From: Rhodobacteraceae bacterium LMO-JJ12
GTDB taxonomy: Bacteria; Pseudomonadota; Alphaproteobacteria; Rhodobacterales; Rhodobacteraceae
DNA: 64,000 nucleotides
Reading direction: 5' to 3'
Assembly (NCBI GenBank): GCA_021555075.1
Contig: JAKGBX010000002.1
Location: 801,001 to 865,000 of the forward strand
Shown: piece by piece, positions 27,431 through 36,123 of the stretch
Numbering within the stretch: position 1 is the first letter of the stretch
Layout: the number at the start of each line of letters is the position of its first letter
Program-made: the position numbers and the translations under genes
The notes under the pieces: model-generated
Databases searched by the model: none
Told to the model about the DNA's origin: nothing
What the model saw: only the letters and a program-made list of their open reading frames with translations

Positions 27431-28297
27431 TCAGAGCTTGGCGCGGATCAGAGAACCCGCACCGTGTTCGGTGAAGAGTTCGAGCAGCACGGCATGGGGC
27501 GCGCGACCATCGAGGATGACTACGGCACGCACCCCGCCCTCGATGGCTTCCAGCGCGGTTTCGGTCTTCGGGATCATGCCGCCGCCGATGGTGCCATCCT
27601 CGATCAGGCCGCGGATCTGGGCGGATTCCAGATCGGTCAGCAGGTTGCCCGATTTGTCCTTTACTCCGTCGACATCTGTCAGCAGCAACAGCCGGTCGGC
27701 CTTGAGTGCGGTGGCGATGGCTCCAGCGGCGGTGTCGCCGTTGATATTGAAGGTCTCGCCATTCGCGCCGACACCCAAGGGCGCGATAACCGGGATCGTA
27801 TCGGCGTCAAAAAGCGTTTGCAGGATCCTGGGGTCGACGCGCGAAGGTGTGCCAACGAGGCCGAGTTTCGGATCGGTCGGGGTACAGGTGATCAGACCGG
27901 CATCCTTGCCCGACAGGCCGACGGCCTTGCCACCCTGTGCGCCGATGGCTTGCACGATGCGTTTGTTGACGCGACCAGACAGCACCATTTCCACCACTTC
28001 CATCGTGGCTTCGTCGGTGACGCGTTTGCCGTTGACGAATTCGGATTTGATATCAAGCCGGGCCAACATGTCGTTGATCATCGGGCCGCCGCCATGGACA
28101 ATAACCGGGTTGACGCCGACCTGACGCATCAGCACCACGTCGCGGGCGAACTGATCCATGCCCTCATCCGAGCCCATGGCGTGACCACCAAGCTTGATGA
28201 CGACAATGGCGCCGGAATAGCGCTGAAGGAAAGGAAGGGCTTCGGACAGGGTCCGGGCGGTGGCGATCCAGTCTCGGTTCATGCTCTGATGTCTCAT
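27431..28297 (-). CDS. argB: Acetylglutamate kinase
   Basis: 288 residues from ATG at 28297, preceded by AAGGA at good spacing. The amino acid kinase fold shows [10 protein letters not shown] near the start, VHGGGPMIN, and GGGMIPK near the end. It phosphorylates N-acetylglutamate in arginine synthesis and is usually the feedback-controlled step. The gene stands alone on the minus strand, downstream of the yidC-MOSC-engB run but separated from it by an SDR gene on the other strand. Confidence 0.97.
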   Translation of the reverse strand: MRHQSMNRDWIATARTLSEALPFLQRYSGAIVVIKLGGHAMGSDEGMDQFARDVVLMRQVGVNPVIVHGGGPMINDMLARLDIKSEFVNGKRVTDEATMEVVEMVLSGRVNKRIVQAIGAQGGKAVGLSGKDAGLITCTPTDPKLGLVGTPSRVDPRILQTLFDADTIPVIAPLGVGANGETFNINGDTAAGAIATALKADRLLLLTDVDGVKDKSGNLLTDLESAQIRGLIEDGTIGGGMIPKTETALEAIEGGVRAVVILDGRAPHAVLLELFTEHGAGSLIRAKL

Positions 28298-28417
28298 CGC
28301 TTCGGTCCTTGGGGTCGGTCTTGCTTATCGCGTTTCGCGCGGGGTGCAAAGCCTTGGCGATTGCAGCGGCCACGCGCGATGTTAGAGTGATACAGTCAGG
28401 CAACGAGGGTGCACGCA

Positions 28418-29146
28418 ATGACCAAGAAAACCATGCTTTTGACCGGGGCGAGCCGCGGGATCGGCCATGCAACGGTGCGCCGTTTCAACCGCGAAGGCTG
28501 GCGGGTGATTACCTGTTCACGCCATCCGTTTCCTGATGCATGCCCATGGGGGGGTGGGCAGGAAAACCACGTGCAGATTGACCTGGGCGACCCCAAGAGC
28601 GCCATCAAGGGGGTCGAAGCGATCCGTGAGCGGCTGAACGGGCGGCTCGATGCGCTGGTCAACAATGCGGGGATATCGCCGAAAGGCCCGGCGGGCGAGC
28701 GGCTATCGACGCTGACCACTGATCTGGCGGATTGGGGCAAGGTGTTTCACGTCAATTTCTTTGCCTCGGTGGTGCTGGCGCGCGGGCTGAGGGCGGAACT
28801 GACCGAGGCGAAGGGCGCGGTGGTCAATGTAACCTCTATCGCGGGCAATGAGGTGCATCCGTTTGCCGGGGCGGCCTATGCCACGTCAAAAGCCGCGCTG
28901 AAGGCGCTGACGCGTGAAATGGCCTATGATTTCGGGCCGCTTGGCGTGCGGGTGAACGCGATTGCGCCGGGCGAGATCGAGACCGCAATTCTGTCGCCCG
29001 GAACGCAGAAGCTGGTCGAGCAGATTCCGCTGCGCCGCCTCGGTCAACCCGAGGAAGTGGCGGCGACGATCTTTTTCCTTTGTTCAGACGCCAGTTCATA
29101 TATTTCCGGCACCGAGATCGAGATCAATGGCGGGCAACATGTCTGA
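28418..29146 (+). CDS. Short-chain dehydrogenase/reductase
   Basis: 242 residues from ATG at 28418; a GAGGG site lies 8 bp upstream. It shows the nucleotide loop TGASRGIGHATV, the NNAG motif, the catalytic Ser in VVNVTSIAG and YATSK with the catalytic Tyr and Lys, then IAPGEIET. NAD(P)-dependent oxidoreductase of unknown substrate. An in-frame GTG nine bases upstream is an alternative start. Divergent from argB with a 120-bp gap. Confidence 0.9.
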   Translation: MTKKTMLLTGASRGIGHATVRRFNREGWRVITCSRHPFPDACPWGGGQENHVQIDLGDPKSAIKGVEAIRERLNGRLDALVNNAGISPKGPAGERLSTLTTDLADWGKVFHVNFFASVVLARGLRAELTEAKGAVVNVTSIAGNEVHPFAGAAYATSKAALKALTREMAYDFGPLGVRVNAIAPGEIETAILSPGTQKLVEQIPLRRLGQPEEVAATIFFLCSDASSYISGTEIEINGGQHV

Positions 29147-29190
29147 CGTCCAAGCTATGCCTGAAATCGCCGGTAATCTGGAGGGCTGAG

Positions 29191-29288
29191 GAGCCTCCGG
29201 CGGGGATATTTTGGGCAAGATGAAGCCGAAGAGCCTTCGCACATTCATCTTTCTCAAAATACTCTGGGGGTTTGGGGGGAAACCCCCA
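29191..29288. repeat. Intergenic palindromic element (dispersed-repeat-like) with hairpin
   Basis: The region after the SDR gene holds imperfect inverted arms: GGGGATATTTTGGGCAAGA at 29202-29220 and TCATCTTTCTCAAAATACTC at 29245-29264, followed by a perfect hairpin TGGGGGTTT-GGGGGG-AAACCCCCA at 29265-29288. I recognise this layout as a common intergenic repeat of Rhodobacterales from memory. It may terminate the convergent SDR and engB transcripts. Confidence 0.55.
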
Positions 29289-29297
29289 AGAATCGGA

Positions 29298-29951
29298 TCA
29301 GACCAAGCCGGCGATGATGGCGCGCAGGGATTCTATGCCGTCACCTTTTTCGGAGGAGGTCAGCACCATCTCGGGGAAGGCGGCGGGGTGTTTGGCCAGC
29401 TTTTCGCGCACTTGATCGAGGACGCGGGCGCGGTCTACTTCCTTGACCTTGTCGGCCTTGGTCATGACGCATTGAAAGGTCACGGCGGACTGATCCAGCA
29501 GGGTCATGATCTCTTCATCGACCGGTTTGACGCCATGGCGCGCATCAATCAGCACAAAGGCGCGACGCAGGGATTGGCGCCCTGAAAGATATTGTTTCAG
29601 CAGGCGTTGCCACTTCTCTACCTTGGCCAGCGGCGCGTTTGCATAGCCATAGCCGGGCAGGTCGACGAGGTAGTGTTCGCTGCCAAGCTCAAAGAAGTTG
29701 ATCTCTTGCGTGCGGCCTGGCGTGTTGGAAGCGCGCGCAAGGCCGCGGTGATTGGTCAGAGCATTGATCAGGCTGGATTTGCCGACATTTGAGCGCCCGG
29801 CGAAGCAGATCTCGATCCGGTCGGCGGGGGGCAGGCCGGACATCGCGACCACACCCTTGAGGAATTCGGCGCCCCCGGCAAACAGCATGCGCCCTTTTTC
29901 GCGGGTGAAATCGTCGGGTTCATCGACCAGGGGAAAGGCGAGTTGTTTCAT
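29298..29951 (-). CDS. engB: Ribosome biogenesis GTPase YsxC/EngB
   Basis: 217 residues. G motifs: GRSNVGKSS (G1), TPGRTQ (G2/G3 area), DLPGYGYA (G3) and TKADK (G4). This is the TRAFAC GTPase required for 50S subunit assembly and cell division in several bacteria. Its ATG overlaps the stop of the MOSC gene (ATGA), so it is translationally coupled to the yidC-MOSC transcript. Confidence 0.96.
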   Translation of the reverse strand: MKQLAFPLVDEPDDFTREKGRMLFAGGAEFLKGVVAMSGLPPADRIEICFAGRSNVGKSSLINALTNHRGLARASNTPGRTQEINFFELGSEHYLVDLPGYGYANAPLAKVEKWQRLLKQYLSGRQSLRRAFVLIDARHGVKPVDEEIMTLLDQSAVTFQCVMTKADKVKEVDRARVLDQVREKLAKHPAAFPEMVLTSSEKGDGIESLRAIIAGLV

Positions 29952-30709
29952 GTGCGCACCTCAAGTGTGTCGCCCTCGTTTACCACGCCGCCCGAGATGA
30001 CGCGCAGATAGACGCCGCAATCCTGATGGCCGTAGCTTGCCCGCAGGGTGGCGAGTGTCTCGGCGTCGCGGATGCCGGTCTCGGGATTGGCTTCGGTCAT
30101 GCGGCAGCGGGTGATCGGCTCGACCACTTCGAGTTCGACTTCGCCGAGTTGCAGGGTCTTGCCGACAAGATCGAATTCGGCCCATGGCGCGAGCCCGTCG
30201 ATCAGAAGATTACCGCGCCATCTGAGCGGCGAAAGGTCGCGCCCGAGACGCTCTTGCAAGGCACGGTGCGAGGCGAGGTTGATCAGCGAGATGGAGGGGA
30301 AATCGGTATCGGTCATCGCCCGGTCGGGGGCGCGCACCAAACGCGCGGGTTTGAACTTGGCACCCTCAGTGATCGGGGTGATCCATGCGATGAAACTCTT
30401 GGCGTCGTTTTCGTTTTCGGGGTCGATGGTGATCGGCGCGAGATCGGGGTGAGAAAAGGTGAAGGCCTCGCACGCCGCGTCGCTCACGACTTCGATCTGT
30501 TGCAGCCGGGGGGCCGAGACGCCACGCGAAAACTGACCTGTCGTTGCCCAGGTGGGGTTTTCGTAGTCAAATTTCGAGCGCTCGTGGGTCACGGCCCAGA
30601 CCCTGTCGCACGGCATGGCACGGCCCGCTTCCAGCGTCACCATGTCCACCCGCTCGCGGCCATGGGATTTGACCGGGTGGCGCCAGATCTGGACCAGATG
30701 CGGGATCAT
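29948..30709 (-). CDS. MOSC domain protein with N-terminal beta barrel
   Basis: 253 residues. The N-terminal half (VQIWRHPVKSHGRERVDM ... GRAMPCDRVWAV) is the MOSC_N barrel; the C-terminal half has RWRGNLLIDGL and the cysteine-containing VVEPITRCRMTEANP and YGHQDCGVYLRVISGG, which typify the MOSC fold. Members carry or transfer sulfur to molybdenum cofactor; the cysteine near residue 205 is the expected site. Both ends overlap neighbouring genes by ATGA. The molybdenum hydroxylase gene at 22052 could be a client, but this is inference. Confidence 0.88.
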   Translation of the reverse strand: MIPHLVQIWRHPVKSHGRERVDMVTLEAGRAMPCDRVWAVTHERSKFDYENPTWATTGQFSRGVSAPRLQQIEVVSDAACEAFTFSHPDLAPITIDPENENDAKSFIAWITPITEGAKFKPARLVRAPDRAMTDTDFPSISLINLASHRALQERLGRDLSPLRWRGNLLIDGLAPWAEFDLVGKTLQLGEVELEVVEPITRCRMTEANPETGIRDAETLATLRASYGHQDCGVYLRVISGGVVNEGDTLEVRT

Positions 30710-32559
30710 TTCCCGCCCGAACCGCTGCCGGGTTTGCGCTTTAGACCACCGAGGATATTACCGAGCAAATTCGGTTTGTATCCGTGGCTGCGCATGATCA
30801 GGTATTGCTGGGTAAAGGTGATGGTGTTGTTGGCGATCCAGTAGAGCACGAGGCCGCTGGCAAAGCTGCCCAGCATGAACATGAACACCCAGGGCATCCA
30901 CGCGAAGATCTGCTTTTGCACCGGATCGGTGGGCGCCGGGTTGAGCTTTTGCTGGAGCCACATCGAGACGCCGAGGAGGATCGGCATAATCCCGAGAAAG
31001 GCGAGGGCCATGATCGATCCCGGTTCGGGTGCATCCCAGGGAAGAAGGCCGAAGAGGTTGTAGAGCGATGACGGGTCGGGCGCGGACAGGTCGCGAATCC
31101 AGCCGACCCAGGGGGCGTGGCGCAATTCGAGCGTGACGAAGATCACCTTGTAGAGCGAGAAGAAGATCGGGATTTGCAACAGGATCGGCAGGCAGCCCGA
31201 GGCCGGGTTGACCTTTTCACGCTTGTAGAGCGCCATCATTTCCTGCTGCATCTTCTGGCGGTCATCGCCGGCCGCTTCCTTGAGCTTCTCCATTTGCGGC
31301 TGCAATTCGCGCATTTTGGCCATCGAAGCATAGGATTTATAGGCCAGCGGGAAGAGGACCAGCTTGATCACGACGGTCAGCGCGATGATCGCCCAGCCCA
31401 TGTTGCCGATCAGCCCGTTGAGCCAGTGCAGCAGGGCAAACATCGGTTTGGTGATAAAGAAGAACCAGCCCCAATCAATCGAATCGAGGAACATGGGCAC
31501 TGCGGCCTCGCCCGGTGCGTTTTCATAGGCGCGGATGGTGGCCCACTCCTTGGCCCCGGCGAACAGCCGCGAGGTGACTTCGACGCTTGCGCCGGGTGCC
31601 AGTTCGCGGGTCTTCTGCACGGTTTCGGTTTGATAGATGTCGCGGCGATCGTCGTATTTGGCGACCGATTTGAACGCGCCTTCGGCGGGAATCAGTGTGG
31701 TCATCCAATAGTGATCGGTAAAGCCGATCCAGCCGCTTGCTTCGACCCGCGTGACGTCGGCGCGCGCGCCTTCATTGGGGTCTATGCTGAAATCGGTCAT
31801 GTCGGAATAGTCGATTTCCTGATATTGGCCGTCGGCTACGGCCACGACACCTTCGTGCAGGATGAAGAAGTTCTTCATGTCTGCAGGCGTGCCATGACGG
31901 GCCAATACGCCATAGGGCGCCAGAGAAACGGTGCCGGACGTGGTGTTTTCGACCTGCTGGGAGATCGAGAACATGAACTCATCGTCGATCGAGATGGTGC
32001 GGTGGAACGTCAGGCCTTGGCCATTTTCCCACGTCAGGGTGACGGGGCTGTCCGGGGTCAGCGTGTCGCCGGAAGACAGCGTCCAGAGGGTGTTCGGGCC
32101 GGGCACGTTTTCGATGCTGAGGCCGGCGCCGGGCGCCCAGCCAAACAGCGCATAATAGGCCTGATCGCTGCCGAAGGGCGCGAGCAGCGTGACAATGTCG
32201 GAGCCGGGTTCGATGGTTTCGCGGTAATTCTTGAGCGACAGTTGGTCGATCCGTCCGCCAAGCAGCGAGATCGAGCCTGTAACCGAGGGTGTGTCGACGG
32301 GCACGCGCGGGGCGCTGGCAAGTGCCGAGACGGTATCGGCGCTGGAGGCCGGTGCGGAACCTGTGCCTGCGGGCGCATCGGCCACGGGGCCCCCGGTGCC
32401 TGCGGCGGGCGTGGTGCCCGATGTGGTGCCTGACGTCGTAGCTTCTGTGCCGGGCGGCGTGAGCGGTGGTTCGGGCGGCGGGAACATCACCGACCAGCCG
32501 ATGATCACCAGCATCGACATAGCGATAGCAAGGATGAGGTTCTTGTTCTGATCGTTCAT
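30706..32559 (-). CDS. yidC: Membrane protein insertase YidC
   Basis: 617 residues. The N-terminal signal anchor (NKNLILAIAMSMLVIIGWSVMF) is followed by a Pro/Thr/Ala-rich linker, a large periplasmic beta-sandwich domain and then five membrane helices in the last 260 residues with the conserved GWAIIALTVVIKLVLFPLAYKS and NPASGCLPILLQIPIFFSLY stretches. YidC inserts membrane proteins alone or with SecYEG. It starts the yidC-MOSC-engB chain. The usual rnpA and rpmH are not found upstream. Confidence 0.97.
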   Translation of the reverse strand: MNDQNKNLILAIAMSMLVIIGWSVMFPPPEPPLTPPGTEATTSGTTSGTTPAAGTGGPVADAPAGTGSAPASSADTVSALASAPRVPVDTPSVTGSISLLGGRIDQLSLKNYRETIEPGSDIVTLLAPFGSDQAYYALFGWAPGAGLSIENVPGPNTLWTLSSGDTLTPDSPVTLTWENGQGLTFHRTISIDDEFMFSISQQVENTTSGTVSLAPYGVLARHGTPADMKNFFILHEGVVAVADGQYQEIDYSDMTDFSIDPNEGARADVTRVEASGWIGFTDHYWMTTLIPAEGAFKSVAKYDDRRDIYQTETVQKTRELAPGASVEVTSRLFAGAKEWATIRAYENAPGEAAVPMFLDSIDWGWFFFITKPMFALLHWLNGLIGNMGWAIIALTVVIKLVLFPLAYKSYASMAKMRELQPQMEKLKEAAGDDRQKMQQEMMALYKREKVNPASGCLPILLQIPIFFSLYKVIFVTLELRHAPWVGWIRDLSAPDPSSLYNLFGLLPWDAPEPGSIMALAFLGIMPILLGVSMWLQQKLNPAPTDPVQKQIFAWMPWVFMFMLGSFASGLVLYWIANNTITFTQQYLIMRSHGYKPNLLGNILGGLKRKPGSGSGGK

Positions 32560-32769
32560 CTTGGGCCCACGCGCGTTCTTTGAAAGTGAGGCAGGTTCAA
32601 CAGAGTGTGGGCAAGAAGGTCAAGCGGATATTGGCGCGAAAGGCCAATTGCGACGGTTCGACCCGCAATAGTCGCTCAGAACCGGCGCGGCTGGAGAGTG
32701 TTGGCGAAGATCGGCTTGTGCGCTTGATACAGCGAACGATCCGGGGGCTGACCGGTCTCTGCTCGTCGG
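32560..32769. other. Gap between yidC and the EAL gene
   Basis: About 210 bp, the likely site of the yidC promoter. It has no ORF on either strand that looks coding, and no rnpA remnant was recognised. Confidence 0.4.
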
Positions 32770-34317
32770 TCAGCAGGATTTGCGCCCGATATCAGGCGGC
32801 GGAGCGAGCCGCGACTGATGATCGTGAAGCCAGCCGATTGTGTCGGCAAAGGGCATCGGGCGGGCAATGCCGAACCCCTGAACATGGCGACAGCCAAGCT
32901 GGGCCAGCATGGCATGTTCGCCGCTGGTTTCGACCCCTTCGGCGAGGGTTTCCAGCCCCAGACGCTCGGCCATTGTCAGGATCGCCGATACCATGCGCTG
33001 CTGTTCGGGGTCTTCATCGACATGGGTGACAAAGCTGCGGTCGATCTTGATGCGTTCGATGGCGAAGCGCCGGATCGCCGCAATTGAGGCATGGCCGGTG
33101 CCGAAATCATCCAGGTCGATGCGGCAGCCCATTTCGGAGAGTTTCACGATATTGCGGGTCGCGATTTCTTCCGGGGCGCCGACCATTACGGTTTCCAGCA
33201 CCTCGATGGTCAGCCGGTCGGGCGAGAGGTCGAAGCGGTCGAGATCCCAGCGGATCTTGTCGGTGAGCTTGGGGTTGCGCAACTCGGCTCCGGTGAAATT
33301 TACGGCAACGCTGGGCACTTCGATTCCGGCTGAGTCCCAGGCTGCGAGGGCTTGCAGCGCGCCATAAAGGATAACCTCGCCCAGCCTTTCCATCTGTCCG
33401 GCGTGTTCGAGCAGCGACAGAAAATCGCCCGGCGGCACCACACCGCGACGTGGATGAACCCAACGGGCCAGCGCCTCGAACCCCGTGACCTTGCCGGTGT
33501 CGGTCGAGACCTGCGGTTGAAACCAAGGTACGATCTCGCCGTTTTCGAGCGCCCGCAGGGCATCGTCGCGCAGGGTATCGCGGCTGATGCAGGCTTGGCC
33601 AAGCTCGGATGAATAGGATCGGATTGCCGAGGGCCCATTGCGGCGTGCTTCCTGAAGGGCAACGCTGGCCCCCCGGATCAACCCGCGCCCCGAACGGGTG
33701 GGCGCACGGCTGGACAGGCAGAAACCGATGGCGCAGGTGAAATAGACGGGCGACCCCGACAATGAAACAGGTTCCTGCACGGCGGATTGCAGCCGTGCAG
33801 CCAGTTGAATGCCGGTTTCGAGATCGAGGGTTGGCACCGCGCGCAGCACCGCACCATAGGTGCCATCCTCCATCCAGCACAGATGATCGCCGTCGCGCAG
33901 CGCACTGCGCAACCGGACGGCGCATTGTTCACGCACCTGTTCGCCGACGCTGTCGCCAAACCGCTGTTGCAGCAGTTCGAGGTCTTCGACCCGGATCAGG
34001 ACGGCGGCGGTCTTCAAGCCCTTGATGCTGGAAATCGACAGTTGATCTTCGGCATGGGGTTCGAGCGTGTCGCCAAGCGCAAGGCCGGTAACGGCGTCGT
34101 GCAGTTCCGCGCCATCGCCGGCAAGATGTTCGAACCCGCCCACCAGTAGAATCAGGAGCGGCACGCCAAGCGCCACGATGACAAGCGCGCCTTCGCCTGC
34201 CGTCCAGTAGGTGGCGAGGACCAGCGCAGGCAGAAAGGCCAGCACCTGTGGGCCGCCGACCAGGCGGCGCAGGGTCGCGCGAACAGTGGATGATGAAAAA
34301 GCGTGGCGCCGGGCCAT
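32770..34317 (-). CDS. EAL-domain c-di-GMP phosphodiesterase with degenerate GGDEF domain
   Basis: 515 residues. Two N-terminal membrane helices (LAFLPALVLATYW, LVIVALGVPLLILLVGGF) are followed by a GGDEF-like domain in which the GGDEF loop reads as WMEDGTYGAVL, so it should be inactive as a cyclase. The C-terminal EAL domain keeps the catalytic set: EAL in FEALARW, VAVNFTGAEL, IEVLETV, DLDDFGTG, IKIDRSF and LAEGVET. It should hydrolyse c-di-GMP at the membrane. The degenerate GGDEF may be a GTP sensor for the EAL domain, as in related proteins. Confidence 0.9.
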   Translation of the reverse strand: MARRHAFSSSTVRATLRRLVGGPQVLAFLPALVLATYWTAGEGALVIVALGVPLLILLVGGFEHLAGDGAELHDAVTGLALGDTLEPHAEDQLSISSIKGLKTAAVLIRVEDLELLQQRFGDSVGEQVREQCAVRLRSALRDGDHLCWMEDGTYGAVLRAVPTLDLETGIQLAARLQSAVQEPVSLSGSPVYFTCAIGFCLSSRAPTRSGRGLIRGASVALQEARRNGPSAIRSYSSELGQACISRDTLRDDALRALENGEIVPWFQPQVSTDTGKVTGFEALARWVHPRRGVVPPGDFLSLLEHAGQMERLGEVILYGALQALAAWDSAGIEVPSVAVNFTGAELRNPKLTDKIRWDLDRFDLSPDRLTIEVLETVMVGAPEEIATRNIVKLSEMGCRIDLDDFGTGHASIAAIRRFAIERIKIDRSFVTHVDEDPEQQRMVSAILTMAERLGLETLAEGVETSGEHAMLAQLGCRHVQGFGIARPMPFADTIGWLHDHQSRLAPPPDIGRKSC

Positions 34318-34403
34318 GTGCGAATCCCTCTTTGGTTCCGCACCAAAGCTAGGGACGCATTCTCAACACAACTTTAACGGAGCCTTTGCCGACGTCGAAA
34401 GTT

Positions 34404-35255
34404 TTACTCATCTGCCGATGAACTGCCCGGATCGGCGCGCTCCAGCCCGGCAAAATCAAACAGTTTCGGATCAAGCAAATGCGACGGGCGGGCGTTCATC
34501 AACGCGCGAAACATCACCTGGCGACGTCCGGGGCTGTTCTTCTCCCAACCATCGAGGATCGCCTTGACCTGTTGACGTTGAAGCCCGTCCTGCGACCCGC
34601 AGAGATCGCAGGGAATGATGGGATAATTCATCGCATTGGCAAACTTCTCGCAATCGGCCTCGGCCACATGGGCGAGCGGGCGATAGACGAAAAGATCACC
34701 TTCGTCATTGAGCAGTTTGGGCGGCATGGTAGCCAGCCGCCCACCATGAAAGAGATTCATGAAGAAGGTTTCCAGAATATCGTCGCGGTGATGGCCGAGT
34801 ACGACGGCAGAGCAGCCCTCTTCGCGCGCGATACGGTAGAGATTGCCGCGTCTGAGGCGCGAACAGAGCGCGCAGAAGGTGCGACCGGCCGGAATCTTGT
34901 CGGTGACGATCGAGTATGTGTCTTCATATTCGATTCGGTGCGCCACCTGGCGCTCGGAGAGGAAGGCGGGCAGCACGGTGGCGGGAAAACCCGGCTGGCC
35001 CTGATCGAGATTGCACGCCAAGAGCTCGACCGGCAGCAGGCCACGCCATTTGAGCTCGTGCAGGATGGCCAGAAGCGTGTAGCTGTCTTTGCCGCCCGAG
35101 AGGCAAACCAGCCATTTTGCGCCCGGTTCGATCATACCATATTGTTCAACCGCCTCGCGCATGTTCTGCACCAAGCGTTTACGCAGTTTCTTGAACTCGG
35201 TGGTCTTGGGAGCACCGGCAAAGAGCGGATGAATGTCTTGGTCTTGATCTAACAT
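34404..35255 (-). CDS. ttcA: tRNA 2-thiocytidine synthetase TtcA
   Basis: 283 residues. The PP-loop SGGKDS (53-58) adenylates the target, and two CxxC pairs, [10 protein letters not shown] and CDLCGSQ, fit the 4Fe-4S cluster that TtcA uses. It makes 2-thiocytidine at position 32 of several tRNAs. The EAL gene follows on the same strand after 86 bp. No unusual features. Confidence 0.95.
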   Translation of the reverse strand: MLDQDQDIHPLFAGAPKTTEFKKLRKRLVQNMREAVEQYGMIEPGAKWLVCLSGGKDSYTLLAILHELKWRGLLPVELLACNLDQGQPGFPATVLPAFLSERQVAHRIEYEDTYSIVTDKIPAGRTFCALCSRLRRGNLYRIAREEGCSAVVLGHHRDDILETFFMNLFHGGRLATMPPKLLNDEGDLFVYRPLAHVAEADCEKFANAMNYPIIPCDLCGSQDGLQRQQVKAILDGWEKNSPGRRQVMFRALMNARPSHLLDPKLFDFAGLERADPGSSSADE

Positions 35256-35640
35256 GGTGGGGGTCTAAAGCGTTTCGGGTGGAAGTGAAATACCAGCCGG
35301 GTCGCGATTGCTCCAGTGGGTTTATGCGACGCCGACAAGCGGAGCGGGTGGATGGCATCAGGGACGCAGCCCGCATGGCAGGTCGGCCAGCAAGCAATGC
35401 GCAAAGCGGTCAAGAGAGCTGCGCCTGGGGGGAGCGCGATTTGGCGCAAGCCAACGTGTTGTTGTCCGCCCTAACAGTTTGGCATTACACCCGAAAACGC
35501 ACAATCTAGCAAACTTGTGCTAATTCCAGAGTGTTTGTTTGACCTAGCGTAAACCAGATGCAAAACTTGGCATAAGTCAAATCGCGCGCTGACGAAACGG
35601 TCTATTAGGGCGCCAGGAACAAAAGGATCTGGTCAGCACA
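35256..35640. other. Intergenic region between ttcA and the nos operon
   Basis: About 385 bp. The left half is GC-rich, without an ORF I can support; the right 120 bp, more AT-rich, hold the FNR-type box and promoter elements. The ttcA promoter, reading left, must lie in the part next to 35256. Confidence 0.5.
35567..35607 (+). promoter_or_regulatory. FNR/NNR-type box and -10 of the nos operon promoter
   Basis: TTGGC-ATAA-GTCAA (35567-35580) is a 14-bp interrupted palindrome with only one mismatch between half-sites and fits the CRP/FNR-family denitrification sites (TTGAC-N4-GTCAA). A -10-like TCTATT or CTATTA at 35601-35607 places the start site near 35614, so the box centre is about 41 bp upstream, the class II activator position. 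The first nos gene starts at 35641. Confidence 0.65.
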
Positions 35641-36123
35641 ATGTCTCTCCAAAACCATAGGCGCCACGATGGCTGCCCGAGCTTGCTTTGCAGGCTTTGG
35701 GCGGTTCTGGCCTTGTGTGCTTTGGTATTTGTGCAGATGTTGCCTGGCGTGGCCGCAGCAGCGGGCGCGGGAGAATGGGTCGAGATCTGTTCTGATTCGG
35801 GTGTTGTTCTCATTCAGGTTGATTTCGACGCAAATGGTGACGGCACGCCCGCACAGCATGAACCCTGCCCGGATTGCGCAAACTGCGCGTTCTGTGGGGG
35901 GCTTGGGGTTGTCGGACTTTTGGGTGATGCGCTGACCACGAAGATCAGTTTCAGCTATCTCGAAAGTGACGTGCCCGTCTCTTTGTCGGTCGCCGCGAAC
36001 CCGGCGCAATATTGGTCGGCCAATCGAGGCCCTCCGCTGGCGAAAGAGCAAGATAATAGCACCAGCGCGCTCGTGCTGGCCAAGGTTTCAACTCTATTGA
36101 TGGGAGGTGCGCCTTGGAACTGA
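35641..36123 (+). CDS. nosC: NosC, nos-operon leader protein with CxxCxxC motif
   Basis: 160 residues. A hydrophobic segment (AVLALCALVFVQMLPGVAAAA, about 21-41) serves as signal or anchor. It carries the cysteine run CPDCANCAFC (76-85), a CxxCxxC with a fourth Cys. This motif and its place directly before nosR match nosC of Paracoccus denitrificans, whose function is not established. Metal or copper binding is a natural guess. The stop overlaps the nosR start by 10 bp and an AAAGGA lies about 11 bp before the ATG. DUF2946-like small proteins are an alternative family label. Confidence 0.75.
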   Translation: MSLQNHRRHDGCPSLLCRLWAVLALCALVFVQMLPGVAAAAGAGEWVEICSDSGVVLIQVDFDANGDGTPAQHEPCPDCANCAFCGGLGVVGLLGDALTTKISFSYLESDVPVSLSVAANPAQYWSANRGPPLAKEQDNSTSALVLAKVSTLLMGGAPWN

